From: Marchantia polymorpha subsp. ruderalis
Lineage: Eukaryota > Streptophyta > Marchantiopsida > Marchantiales > Marchantiaceae
Direction: 5' to 3'
DNA length: 64,000 bases
Assembly (NCBI GenBank): GCA_037833965.1
Contig: AP031358.1
Coordinates: 17,492,001 to 17,556,000, forward strand
Shown: in pieces, positions 1 to 11,083 of the stretch
How positions within the stretch are numbered: the first letter of the stretch is position 1
Layout: every line of letters starts with the position of its first letter
The notes under the pieces: generated by a model
Seen by the model: only the letters and a program-made list of their open reading frames with translations
The model's database searches: none
What the model was told of the DNA's origin: nothing
Made by a program: the position numbers and the translations under genes

Positions 1-1080
1 AACCAATGGAGTATAACTCCTTATTCAAATGCATTTCAAGTATGTCATCTACATCAACTCTTCTGCATCATTCGCTCTAGAACACGTTGTCAAAACTAAA
101 TTCCTACCATTTAGTAAAACCCTTGACTGTTGAACAATATCACTCTTTGCAGTGCAAGAGGCGATGCATTATCTTGATTTATGGGACATAATGACTTATC
201 CTTGACTAAGTTAGACGCAAATCAATATCTGCAGAATTGTAAGTTCTCAGAAATCCAGGATTATAAACACACACCTGATATCTATGTGTTAAATTAACAT
301 CCTTGTTCCAGGTACGCGTTTCTACTAGACATTATGAAAGTACATGAAAGTCTCTTTTATCATTTGATATGTACTAGTGCTAGAACAAACAGGTTAAACG
401 AAGTCTTAACAAAACAAAAGTAAACATAAACTTACAGTATCTCATCACCAACAACCAAAATTGCGGCTGCAAATAATCCATTCATGCCGTTAAGCCCATG
501 GATGTCTCCGTTTTTTTGAAGATTATCTCTTGATTTAACTTTCACAGAAGCAAAGTTTTTCAGCCATCCAGACGTACATCTCGAAACACGTATGCAGGCC
601 AAAATTTCCTATCCGGTGCAGGAAGTTTCTTCTCCCCAGCGATACCAGCAGAGTTTTCATCACTACTTGAATCACTAATGCACAAGGCGGCATTGGGAAG
701 AGTGCTTCGGATGCTGAAGTTGCATGTCCGCTCAAGCTGGCCTTCTTATTGCTCAGACTGCAAGTAAGGTGAAGCAAGTTTGAACATAACCGATCAAAGC
801 AAGCACCGTCAAAAACTCCCTCTTATTTGTGTGTAAGATTGAAGGTTTGTGCAAGGGGGCAGCTCATGACCCTCTGAATAACATTTCATTTATCACAGGG
901 ATGGCTCATGAACTTTTTGCTACTATACAATACATCCATACTTGATATTATCACACTCACACTACAGATTTTGGAAAAAAATAGTGATGTTATCAAGGGT
1001 GATAGTGATAATAACGATGTAGTTTTACACTAGAAAAATCGGTTTCAAACTTTTAGTTAACAAGGGTGACATTATCAAGG
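1..1080. other. Mostly AT-rich DNA without a firm gene
   Basis: No convincing complete gene is visible. On the minus strand, about 752 down to 560, one frame reads smoothly through a Ser/Asp-rich stretch (SDSSSDENSAG) and then a Lys/Pro/Trp stretch (KKLPAPDRKFWPAY) before a stop. It could be a last exon or a relic, but no upstream exon or splice partner was found. The rest looks like ordinary intergenic plant DNA. Confidence 0.3.
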
Positions 1081-1275
1081 TTAGGGTGTACTCTCTTCAA
1101 ACTGCGAGAATGAGATTGTGGGATCTGAAGTTAAATAGAAATATCCATGAGTAGGTTGAAAAATTTTGTATGTCATGTCAAGTATGTCATGGATATGGGT
1201 GGAGCAGAATTCTTGAACGTGTTCAAACGAAGCTTGAAATATCAAATTTGAAAGTAGATGAGGTAATCGATTGTA
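1081..1275 (+). mobile_element. Gag fragment of an older Ty3/gypsy copy
   Basis: Plus-strand translation of this stretch resembles the Gag core of the element next door, which lies on the opposite strand (shared pattern around LQTAR.+LWDLK and the following helix-rich part). It is a strongly decayed fossil with multiple breaks. It probably belongs to the same old plus-strand copy whose gag end and pol continue at 7499, split by the later insertion of the minus-strand element. Confidence 0.6.
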
Positions 1276-1283
1276 ATCATCAT

Positions 1284-1438
1284 TAGTTAGTTTCAACAAA
1301 AGTAGAGGTTACTGTAAATGTTAATATAGATACTTTAGCGTACATTAATCATAGCTGCCACGTCAGTGATCCGCGCGCTTGGTAGATAGAGAGTAGATGT
1401 GTTAGTTGACAACGCCATGCCAACGATCCGTGTGCTTG
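1284..1438 (+). repeat. Partial LTR in plus orientation abutting the younger element
   Basis: This stretch matches the reverse complement of about 1690-1850, so it is the first ~155 bp of the same LTR family in the opposite orientation. It stops exactly where the younger element's LTR begins (TGTAACAC at 1439). Identity is clearly lower than between the two LTRs of the younger element, so it is an older piece. It sits directly after a gag fragment, which implies internal deletion or recombination in the old copy. Confidence 0.6.
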
Positions 1439-1858
1439 TGTAACACTAGGGTTTAGAGAGAAGTTCACTCGAAGATAGAAACGTAAACTCTGAAGATGAG
1501 AGATACCAACAATGGTTCTCCTCTCCCTTATATAGCTCTCACCAACAAGTACAAGGTGATAAGATCTAATCCCCACCATCCATCCCAAACCTAGTGGATG
1601 GATGACGTGGCGGATAACCCTAACAAGCACACGGATCGCTGACGTGGCGCACCCAACTAACACACTAACTAACACACTCAATCCTTACCTACAAGCACAC
1701 GGATTGCTGACGTGGCACTGTCAACTAACATATCCACTCTGTACCTACCAAGTGCGCGGATCGCTGATGTGGCAGCTATGACTAGTGCACACTAAAGTAT
1801 CTACATCCATATTCAGAGTAACCTCTACTTTAGTTCTAACTAACTAAAGATGGTTACA
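1439..1858 (-). repeat. 3' LTR of the Ty3/gypsy element
   Basis: 420 bp, starting TGTAACAC and ending GGTTACA on the plus strand, nearly identical to 7079-7498. It contains three diverged internal repeats of the type CACACGGATCGCTGACGTGG (about 1628, 1694 and 1751), each with or near an ACGTGGC bZIP-type core. A further ACGTGG lies at 1605-1610. Confidence 0.9.
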
Positions 1859-1869
1859 AACCTCCCTCC

Positions 1870-3780
1870 TTTTAAGATGCAACGTCCTCGTTGCACATAC
1901 GTTCAAACTCCTGAACTATCAAAGGTGCATTTGCTAAATTTTTAGCTGGTTCCCAAGTTGATTCATACGATGGATAGCATTTCCATTGAATCAAATACTA
2001 TACTTTGGGATATTTATGACCTCGAATCCGTTTCTTGAGTATCTTTTCTACCTCAAACTCCTCATGATCTGCTATCAAGGTTGGAAGAGGAGGTGGTGCT
2101 GGTTGGTTGGTGAATTGTTTTGGTCGTGGTACATGTTTTCGCAATCGTGACACATGAAATACTGGATGTATTTTCATATGTGACGGAAGTTCCAACTTGT
2201 ATGACACTTCACTAACACGCTTCAAAACAAAAAATGGACCAATGAACCTAGGGTTTAACTTTGGTGTTCCTACAAGAGACAAATTCGTTGTAGATAACCA
2301 AACATGATCTCCAACCTCAAAAATCACTTCTCTACAATGAGCATCGGCATGCTGCTTTTGTCGATTTTGAGCTATCACCAACTTCTCCTTGGCCTGATGT
2401 AGTCCTCGGTGAATATGCTCCACGAATTCGTTGACTGCTGCAACTTTGGTCGAAAACTCCTCTCCTTTGGGAAGTCTCATCAAACTTGAAAGAGTTATCG
2501 GATGAGCTCCATACATAAGAAAAAATGGAGACACTTTTGTGGATGCATTAACAGAATTATTATATGCAAATTCCACAAGTGGCAAAAGGTTGTTCCACTC
2601 TTCTTGCTCTTCTAATGTGAATGCTCGTAACATATCCTCTATGGTTCTATTTGCCCTCTCAGTTTGTCCATCAGTTTGAGGATGATAGGCCGTTGACATT
2701 GCTAGTTTTGTTTTGAAAAAACTAAACAAAGTTTTCCAAAATAAACTAGTGAAGTGAGTACCTCTATCCGTGATTAACACTTTGCTTAAGCCATGATTCA
2801 CAAAAACTGCATCTAGATACAATTGAGCTAGTTGTGGAGCTGTTACTGCTTTTGTGGTTGGCCTGATGTGAATCATCTTGCTCAATTTGTCCACAAAAAC
2901 CACCATTGAATCATGTCCTAACGAAGTCCTTGGTAATTCACATACAAGATACATGGTGACATGTTCCCACCGCTGTTCGGGAATAGGAAGAGGCTGTAAT
3001 AAACCCGCTGATTTTTGATTACTTGCCTTGTTTTGTTGACAAGCAACACAACTTCGAACATAAGACTCCACATCCTCACGTATTTTGGGCCAATAGTACA
3101 CTCGTTGTATACTCTCCACGGTTTTCTCCACTCCCACATGACCTGCAATGGCTGTATCATGACTTTCTGCCAAAATCATTGTGCGCAAATCGTGATCTTG
3201 TGGAATCCATATACGCTGATTGTAAAACGCCAAACCTCGAGATTTCTCTGCCTTTCCAGTTTGTAGTGCCCGAGTGATCTCTTCATCCTCCTTTGTGGCT
3301 TGTGACATCTTGCTCCACCAATCCGCCTGAATTTTCACTTCTGCAACATGATTCAAACAAGACATGCGTGTGAGAGCATCTGCAAGTTGCTTCTTTCCCT
3401 CCACGTACACAATCTTCATGTTGAAGCGTTGACGCCACTCTGCCCATCGAATTTGTCGTTTGGACACATCCTTCTGAGTTTCCAAATAAACTAAGGGTTT
3501 ATGATCAGTCTCCACCACAAACTCCTTATCACCCAAATAATGCTTCCAATGTTTGGTTGCCAACACGATGGCTAACTCCTCCCGTTCTGTCGTGTGATAA
3601 TTTTGTTCCGCCGCCACCAACTTTCGAGAATAGAAAGCAAGTGGATGCCATCCATCCTCCCATTCTTGTTGAAGTATGCCACTTACTGTTGTACCTGATG
3701 CGTTAGTGGCCAACTTGATAGAACGGTTAGGATCATACCACTTGAGAATAGGTGCGTGTAACAAAGCATCTTTCAATGCT
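1870..3780 (-). mobile_element. RNase H, integrase and chromodomain-like part of the Ty3/gypsy pol
   Basis: From right to left: RNase H (TDHKPLVYL motif), the integrase zinc-binding HHCC region (HVGVEKT...CVACQQNK), the integrase core with the expected acidic positions (ending in TERANRTIEDMLRAF, which holds the final Glu), the typical HPVFHVSRLR C-terminal motif, and a chromodomain-like tail near 1880-2030. Part of a fossil element. Confidence 0.85.
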
Positions 3781-3929
3781 TGAAAAGCTTACTCTTGAGC
3801 TGTTCGCCATCTCCACTTTTGACCTTTCCCTAACATGGAAGTCAAGGCCTGAGCTAGTCGAGCAAAATCTTTCACAAATCTATGATAGAATCCAGTGAGC
3901 CCTATAAAACTCTTCAATTGAGTTTGATC

Positions 3930-4600
3930 CTAAGGTGCTATACATTTCTGAATGGCATCTATCTTCTCACTCATCACTTGGATTCCTGTAGCTGTAACTC
4001 TATGATCCAAGTAATCTACTTCTGACTTGCCAAATTCACATTTTGAAGCTTTGGCATACAATTGATTGTCTCTTAAAACTTGAAGTACCTCTCGTAAATG
4101 ACTTCTATGATCACTCAAAGTTTTGCTATACACCAATATATCATCTAGAAAAACAATGACAGATTTATCTAGATAAGGGCGAAAGATATCGTTCATCAAT
4201 CCCATGAATGTAGCTGGTGCATTAGTGAGACCAAAAGACATCACCAGATACTCAAAGTGTCCATACCTAGTACGAAAAGCTCTCTTGTGAACATCTTCAT
4301 CTGCAATTCGAATTTGATTGTAGCCGCTTCTCAAATCTAGCTTGGTGAAGTACTTCGCTCCTTGAAGTTGATCAAACAAATCATCCATACGAGGTAATGG
4401 ATATTTGTTTTTCACCGTTTGCTGATTCAACCCGCGATAATCGATACATAGTCTCATGGATCCATCCTTCTTCTTCACAAAGAGTACTGGAGCTCCATAA
4501 GGTGAAACACTTGGTTGAATGAATCCCTTGCTCAACATCTACTCCACTTGAGCTTTGCATTCTTCCAATTCGTTTGGAGCCAAAGGATATGGAGCTTTGC
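3930..4600 (-). mobile_element. Reverse transcriptase part of the Ty3/gypsy pol
   Basis: Contains the conserved RT landmarks: [36 protein letters not shown], and the catalytic FLDDILVYS (FxDD) block. It lies between protease and RNase H as in all Ty3/gypsy elements. Part of a fossil element. Confidence 0.88.
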
Positions 4601-4658
4601 AAGTTGGTGTACTTCCAGGTATCACCTCAATCTTGTGATATACTCGGATCTTTGGTGG

Positions 4659-5300
4659 TTATCTTGCAGGTAGATCATCTGGAAAAACATCTTTATACTC
4701 CATAAAAATGTCGTTCAAGGACTCCGGGATGTAAGGTTTGTCCGTGGACCCAATATCTCTTATAAGTCCAAGGAAACATACATCATCTCTAGAAATGGAT
4801 GCTGTACCCATCACAAAGAGGGGTAAATTCCTATTCTGAGATCTAATTCTATCTCCATAGATATTCCATCCACTACTTGTAATCACTTTTCTTCTCCAAT
4901 CTACCTTCGGATTATATTGTTCCATCCATGACATTCCAAGGATGACATCATATCGAGCTAAACGAATTACTTTCCATTCAATGCTCTCCTTGTATCTACC
5001 TATGGATAATTCTACACTACGTGGTAGTGTTTCTATCACTTCAGTTTGCCCGTTTGGCAATTCAACTTTTTCACTCACGTTCTTCATCAACATCAAACCT
5101 AACTTCATAGCAACACTCCTTGATAAAAAATTCTCAATTGCTCCAGGATCAATTAAAACTCTCACCTTGTGTCCTTCCATGAAACCATCAGTGACAATGA
5201 GTTGAGCTTGCTTCTTACTCCTTCCATGAGCTCCCAACCATTGCCTTCTTCCAACCTCGCCTTTTCTTCGCTTTGTGGAACCAGTAAGGCCGCGAGGCAA
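4659..5300 (-). mobile_element. Aspartic protease part of the Ty3/gypsy pol
   Basis: Shows a retropepsin-like core (VLIDPGAIENFLS, corresponding to the usual D[ST]GA site) and the downstream ILGMSWM motif typical of plant gypsy proteases. It lies immediately downstream of gag. Part of a fossil element. Confidence 0.75.
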
Positions 5301-5302
5301 GA

Positions 5303-6310
5303 TTACTGGTGATCTTCGTTTCCCGAAACTGCTTCCTCCACCTCTTCATACTCTATCCCCTCCATATTGTTGAACGGTCGTCGCTGCATGGGCCGTTCTC
5401 CTTGTTGTGTCGGCCGAACTCGACAAAACTTGGCTATGTGACCCATTCGTCCACATGCATAGCATTGGCGATTGTCACGAACTCCAGCTCCTCCTCGAAC
5501 CATTCCATTATTTGCATAACCTTCTTGCAAATTTGGAACTCCTGGTCGCCTAATTTCACCTCCAAATCTTGATGGTGGTCCTCTTGTTGGTGCAAAACCT
5601 TCTCTACGTCGAAGGTTTCCCAACTCCATCGGTGTTGGACCAGATGGATCTCTAAAATTGCTCACTGGTTCACCGTGTGTCACACCAAAAGCACCTGAAA
5701 TTCGTTGAGCAATTGCGATTGCTTCATTCACAGTAGATGGATTGCTTACCATCACCTCCTTTCGAATTTGATTTTTCAAGCCTGGTTTGAACACGTCCAA
5801 GGCTTCAGCTCCACTCATATCCATGATAGATACTTGAAGATCACGAAATTCTTTAATAAACTCATGAATACTTCCTTTATGCTTCAGATCCCACAACTTC
5901 ATTCTTGCAGTTTGAAGAGAATCCAGCGCTTGAAAATTTTGCAGAAGTCCTTCCTGCATTCCACTCCACGAAATGGTAGCACCTCGTTCTGAAAGCATTC
6001 TCTCCCATATTGTGTACCATGTGAGAGTCTTATCCGTAAGATAAGATCTCATGAACATTCCTGCAATATAATCAGAAACATGAAAATGGGATAAATGAAT
6101 ATTCATCCTCATAATCCATCCCTCTAACACTCCCATTGCTCTACTACCTTTGTAAGCTTCCACCTTACAGGATTTTCTCATTCGAAGCAAAAGATTTGCT
6201 TGATCTTCAATCTCTTGAAGACGTCTCCTATTTGCCTCTGCTGCATCAATAGGAGTTGGTTCTGGCTGAACTTGGGAAGCTTGAACTTGGCGTTCAACTT
6301 CCATCTCTCC
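5303..6310 (-). mobile_element. Gag of the Ty3/gypsy element
   Basis: About 330 residues. It has a retrotransposon Gag core with the pattern WDLKHKGSIHEFIKEFRDL, then a basic Arg-rich part, and a C-terminal CCHC zinc knuckle CYACGRMGHIAKFC that binds the element RNA. Between 6310 and 7065 lies an untranslated leader with no clear protein. Part of a fossil element. Confidence 0.85.
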
Positions 6311-7065
6311 AACTCTCTCTCTCTACTTTCTCACTCTCCAATGCGAAGATTTTATCTTCCATGGCTTGCTGCTTGGTATGCCCATCTACTATCGCTTTTC
6401 TCAACTCCTTCATTTCCGACACGATTGCATTGAGAACCTCACCCATATCAATTGATGTTCCCATGCTTTCTCACACTCCCTCTAATACAAAGTGAGTATA
6501 ATCACTATGTGACCTCTCAACAAAGGAGTCACAAAAGGTGAAGGTGACTCTATCACAGCTCTATAGTACTACTCTCCATAATTCATCACAAGAAAATCTC
6601 TCCATATCCTCTTCTGTCTATATACTGTTCTAATCTCTACATAAGTGCTGAATTGAACCGGGACAGGTCGTTCGCGATTCAAATCCATGAAACAATCAGT
6701 ATAGAATGTATATAGTACAATCCCAAGTCTCTCCATAAGTAACTATTGGAAGAATAAGTGGCACTATTGACTCCATCACTCTAGTCATAAAATCTGCACC
6801 CCAACAAGCCACAAGGTACATCCAAAAATGATGTTTCTCCATGCAACGAAGGTGAATATCGAATAGGTTAGGAATTGGCCAGTGCGGTACTGGATTCCTG
6901 TCAATCCCGTCCATATCTGCAAAAACACAATTTTCCCCTTCCACCTCTCTCTACATGCAGATGAATGACCTCTGCCAACCTCTATACACTCTCAAGACTA
7001 CACTCCATCATCACTCACTTGCTATTCCATGAGGGGTAATCCACACTCAAGGAAAGAGCAAGGTC

Positions 7066-7077
7066 GCTCTGATACCA
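7066..7077 (-). promoter_or_regulatory. tRNA-iMet primer binding site
   Basis: On the minus strand this reads TGGTATCAGAGC, complementary to the 3' end of initiator tRNA-Met, and lies one base inside the 5' LTR. It fixes the element's orientation and would prime minus-strand DNA synthesis. Confidence 0.88.
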
Positions 7078-7078
7078 T

Positions 7079-7498
7079 TGTAACACTAGGGTTTAGAGAG
7101 AAGTTCACTCGAAGATAGAAACGTAAACTCTGAAGATGAGAGATCCCAACAATGGTTCTCCTCTCCCTTATATATCTCTCACCAACAAGTACAAGGTGAT
7201 AAGATCTAATCCCCACCATCCATCCCAAACCTAGTGGATGGATGACGTGGCGGATAACCCTAACAAGCACACGGATCGCTGACGTGACGCACCCAACTAA
7301 CACACTAACTAACACACTCAATCCTTACCTACAAGCACACGGATTGCTGACGTGGCACTGTCAACTAACATATCCACTCTGTACCTACCAAGTGCGCGGA
7401 TTGCTGACTTGGCAGCTATGACTAGTGCACATCAAAGTATCTACATCAATATTCAGAGTAACCTTTACTTTAGTTCTAACTAACTAAAGATGGTTACA
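7079..7498 (-). repeat. 5' LTR of the Ty3/gypsy element
   Basis: 420 bp, TG...CA ends, near-identical partner of 1439-1858 with about 10 visible differences. As the upstream LTR it should hold the element's promoter. It carries the same ACGTGG-containing repeats as its partner. Confidence 0.9.
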
Positions 7499-9270
7499 CC
7501 GACCTTATATCGGTGGAGTCAATACTATGGTTGTGGACAAATGTATCCAAGTTTTGCCAATTTTCATCGACATCACAAGGAGTACGTCACATACAATGAC
7601 AATCATTCAACAACATGAAGAGGATAAAATATGAAGACGTTGAGGGAAAAGTTTTGGGAAACCAAAGATCATCAGTATACTTGCCTTGCGGTATTATTGG
7701 TTTCACAAAGCAAAGCAAATGCGAGGTTGAAAGAAGTCAATGCTTGGAAACTCATGAAATAGTAAGAATCAAGTTCAATTTATTGCCACAGATGGTTTGA
7801 TGTGAGTTCACAAGGTGAGAGTTCTGATTGATGTAAAGCAAGAGAGAATTTTATAACAAGGATGTTGCTATGAAGTTAGATTTGATGTTGATGAAAGACG
7901 TGAATGAGGAAGTTGAATTGCCAAACGGTCAAATTAAAGTGATAGAAACTCTATCACGGAATGTAGATTTATCCATAGGTAGTTACTAGAAGAACATTAA
8001 ATGGAGAGTAATTCGCTTAGCTTAATATGATATAATCCTTGGAATGCCATGGATGGAGCAGTATAATTCAGAAGTAGATTAGAGAAAAAAAGTGATAACA
8101 AATAGTGGTTAGAAGATATATGAAGATGTAATTAGATACCAGAATAGTAATTAATACCTTTTTGTGATGGGTAAAACATCATTTTCTAAAAATGATGTAT
8201 GTTTTTTTGTACTTATAAGAAATAATGGGTAATATATGGACAAACTTTTCATCATAGAGTCATTGAACTACATTTTTATGGAATATAAAAAAGTTTTTTT
8301 AGATGATCTACCTATAATATTAGTATCAAAGAGACGAGTAGATCACAAGATTGAGTTAATATCTGGAATTACATTAATTTGCAAAGCTTCATATTATGTA
8401 GTTCCAAACAAATTGGAAGAATGCAAAGCTCTAGTGGAGTAGATGTTAAACAATGAACTCATTCAACCAAGTGTTTCATTGTATGGAACTCCAATGCTAT
8501 TTGTAAAGAAGAATGATGGATCCATGAGACTATGCATTGACTACCAAGGATTGAATCAGTACACAGGAAAAACAAATATCCATTATTTTGAAGAGATGAT
8601 TTGTTTATCATCTTCAAGAAGCAAAGTACTTCATCAATCTAGATTTTTAAAGGGGATACAATCAAATTCAAATTGCAAATAAAGATGTCAACAAGACTGC
8701 TTTTTGTACTAAGTGTGACCACTTTGAGTATTTGTTGATGCATTTTGTTCTCACTAATGCACCAACAACCTTCATGGAATTAATGAAATATATCTTTTAT
8801 TCTAATCTAGATAAATTTGTCATTATTTTTCTAGATGATATATTGATGTATAGCAAACTTTGAGTGATTATATATGTTATTTATGAGAAATAATTTAAGT
8901 TTTGAGAAAAAATCAATTATATGCCAAAACTTCAAAATGTGATTTTGGTAAATCAAAAGTAATTTACTTGGATCATAGAGTTACAATCGCAGAAAGTCAA
9001 TTAATGAATGAGAAGATAAATGCCATTTAGAAATGTAGAGTAATTAATGATCAAACTTGATTGAAAAGTTTTCTAAAGTTCACAAAATTCTATCCTAGAT
9101 TTGTGAAAGGTTTTGCTCGCATAATTCAAGCATTGACTTCCATACAAGTAAAAAGTAAAAAATGTAAATAGTATGCAACTCAAGAGTTAGTTTTTTAAGC
9201 ATTGATATATAGTTTGTTACACGCACTTATACTTAAATGATATGATACTAACCGTCTTATCAAGCTGGCC
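7499..9270 (+). mobile_element. Older, decayed Ty3/gypsy copy, plus strand (gag end to RT)
   Basis: Plus-strand translation follows the same family as the neighbouring element: zinc knuckle of Gag (about 7520-7600), gag end, protease (about 7800-8240), and RT (about 8440-9000, with [10 protein letters not shown] and a FLDDIL-type block). The base composition has drifted to AT and there are many breaks, more than ten. It is much older than the minus-strand element that interrupts it. It continues beyond two inserted solo LTRs at 10132-10152 and 10924-11083. Confidence 0.75.
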
Positions 9271-10131
9271 TGTAAGACCGGGCGTTGCACATATGTACTA
9301 AGTCCTAAAAGTGGTCAAGTGATTAAGTACGATTAGCCAAGGCATAGCTAAGTCTAGCAAGTTATGACTAAACTAGTTAGTTATAACTAAAATTATCTAG
9401 TCATGACTAAGTTTGGCTACAATGTCTATAGTTGGCGGATTAAGTAGCGGAGTTCTAGAAGAGTGGAGTGAGCATTTCTATTTTTTTTTTTACAAGGAGT
9501 GAGCACTTCTATTTTGTCTTATACAAAAGTTCTAGATTCCAAGGGATTAGATATTTGACTTAAAGCTTGGATATGATTGGTTAGACTAAAATGTATGAAA
9601 GATGATTGGCCAGACTAAGTCTAGTGTTGACTTAGTGGCTAAGAAGCTTGTAGAAGTTTAAAAGTTTGCAATGGCATGTCGACACCTCAACCTTGGATTC
9701 CGAAAACTTCTAGAAGGTTTAGCTAGACCAATGGCATGTTGCCACGTAGAGAGTGTTAGTCAAACTTACCTAGGTAAAAGTAAGTTAGGAGAAATTACCA
9801 CATGTTACTATGGTAACTTCTCAAGTAGTATAAATAGAGAGTTAGAGTAGCACCTCTCAAGCAATTTTGGAGAGTCATGTGTGAGGACTTGTTTCAAGAA
9901 TGAAGAAGTGAAGTTTTTGAGTATCTTGGAGTGTCGACGTGTGTTTGCGTTTATGTGAAGAGAGTGATGTGAGGAGAGTTTGTGTGTGAGTTGGAGTGAT
10001 ACATGGATAGTTTGTGAGAGAAGGTGTTTGGGATATTAGTGTGAGGATGAATCATAGTCTTTTAGAACCATGATGCGCTACCGCAAAGCCATCAGAGGTA
10101 AACCTGAGTGAGAGTCAGCCCGGAGGTTACA
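9271..10131 (+). mobile_element. Solo LTR 1, inserted in the old gypsy copy
   Basis: 861 bp from TGTAAGACC to GGTTACA. It is flanked on both sides by the 4-bp target duplication ggcc (9267-9270 and 10132-10135). It resembles 10153-10923 over its whole length but with many differences. A TATA-like box (TATAAATA, 9829-9836) is the likely LTR promoter. No internal region or coding capacity is attached, so this is a solo LTR left by LTR-LTR recombination. A ~30-bp internal duplication (GAGTGAGCA.TTCTATTTT) makes it longer than its partner. Confidence 0.72.
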
Positions 10132-10152
10132 GGCCACTTACGCATTAGGTAC
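10132..10152 (+). mobile_element. 21-bp slice of the old gypsy copy between two solo LTRs
   Basis: This slice is 21 bp of sequence related to the RNase H region of the flanking old gypsy copy. It begins with ggcc, the second copy of solo LTR 1's target duplication, and ends with gtac, the first copy of solo LTR 2's. It shows that the two LTRs are separate insertions 17 bp apart. Confidence 0.6.
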
Positions 10153-10923
10153 TGTAAGACCAGATATTGCATGTGTGAAATAAAACTAGAATTAGCCAAG
10201 GAGTTAATCATGGTTAGGATAATTATGACTAAATCTAGCTAGTTATGACTAAATCTAGCTAGTTTAGGTACAATGTCTATACTTGGCGGAATAACTAGAG
10301 AAGTTCTAGAAGATTTGAGTGAGCACTTCTATTTTGTCTTGTACAAAAGTCTAGATTCCAAGAGAAAAGACTTTTGAACTTCATGTTTAGTTTTGATTGG
10401 TTTGACTAAAGTAACGAGTATTCCATTGGTGAGACTAAGTCTAATGTTGACTTAGTGGAAAGTGGAAGTTCTAGAAGTGGGAAAGTCACAAATGGCATGT
10501 CGCCACCTCAATCTAGGGATTAGTAAACATCTAGAAAGTTTAGGGGGCCAGTGGCATGTTGCCACATATTGATAACTAGTCAACCTTACTATGGTTTATC
10601 TTCGTAAAAGTAAGTTAGATAGAAATTACCATTTGTTACGATGGTAAATTCTCAAGTAGTATATATAGAGAGGTAGGGAAGAGCCTCTCAAGCAAGTTTG
10701 GAGAGTTCATATGTAGAGACTTGTTTCATATATGAAAGAGTGACGAATTTTCAGTACCTTGGAGTGTCGATGAGTGTATGAGTTGGAGTGATACCTTGAG
10801 AGATTGTGTGAGAGGGTGTTTAACTTATGAGTATGATGCGGAATCCTAGTCTTCTAGAATCATGATGAGCTACCGAAAAGACATCTGAGATAAACCTGAG
10901 TGAGAGTCAGCCCAGAGGTTGCA
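10153..10923 (+). mobile_element. Solo LTR 2, inserted in the old gypsy copy
   Basis: 771 bp, TGTAAGACC to GGTTGCA, same orientation and family as solo LTR 1. It is flanked by the 4-bp duplication gtac (10149-10152 and 10924-10927). It has a TATA-like stretch at 10660-10667, and a 20-bp unit (TTATGACTAAATCTAGCTAG) occurs twice in tandem near 10227-10263. Divergence from LTR 1 is substantial, so they come from separate source elements or old events. Confidence 0.72.
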
Positions 10924-11083
10924 GTACAACGGTGAGTGACATACTTCAACAAGAATGGGAGTATGGATGATATACACTTGTTTTTTATTCTCAAAAGTTG
11001 GTGGTGATGGAACAAAATTACCACTCGTTATTGTTCCATAATATGATGTTCACTGTGCTCTTTCCTCACTCTTCTAAGTAGAC
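10924..11083 (+). mobile_element. RNase H fragment of the old gypsy copy
   Basis: Plus-strand translation resembles RNase H of the gypsy family (pattern ILQQEW...G W..., EQNYH), placing it after the RT part that ends at 9270. It is a decayed fossil cut by the solo LTR insertions. Similarity fades out around 11080. Confidence 0.6.

Larger units (their letters stand above)
1439..7498 (-). mobile_element. Ty3/gypsy chromovirus, nearly complete, minus strand
   Basis: A 6.06-kb LTR retrotransposon reading right to left: 5' LTR 7079-7498, primer binding site about 7066-7077, leader, gag, protease, reverse transcriptase, RNase H, integrase, chromodomain-like C-terminus, purine tract just inside 1859, 3' LTR 1439-1858. 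The order RT-RNase H-integrase marks Ty3/gypsy, and the integrase C-terminus with a chromodomain-like end marks a chromovirus. It looks structurally whole but its coding part carries a handful of breaks (roughly five), so it is a recent fossil rather than an active copy. By eye the two LTRs differ at about 10 of 420 positions, suggesting insertion within the last few million years. No clear 5-bp target duplication was found (gcttg left, ccgac right). Confidence 0.88.

Noticed and set aside
6696-6944. 82-residue minus-strand ORF in the gypsy leader
   Set aside because: Lies between primer binding site and gag, where plant gypsy elements have untranslated leader. No protein resemblance.
9271-10923. 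Reading the two LTRs as one short TRIM-type element
   Set aside because: Each LTR has its own matching 4-bp flank and the 21 bp between them belong to the gypsy RNase H region, which fits two insertions better.
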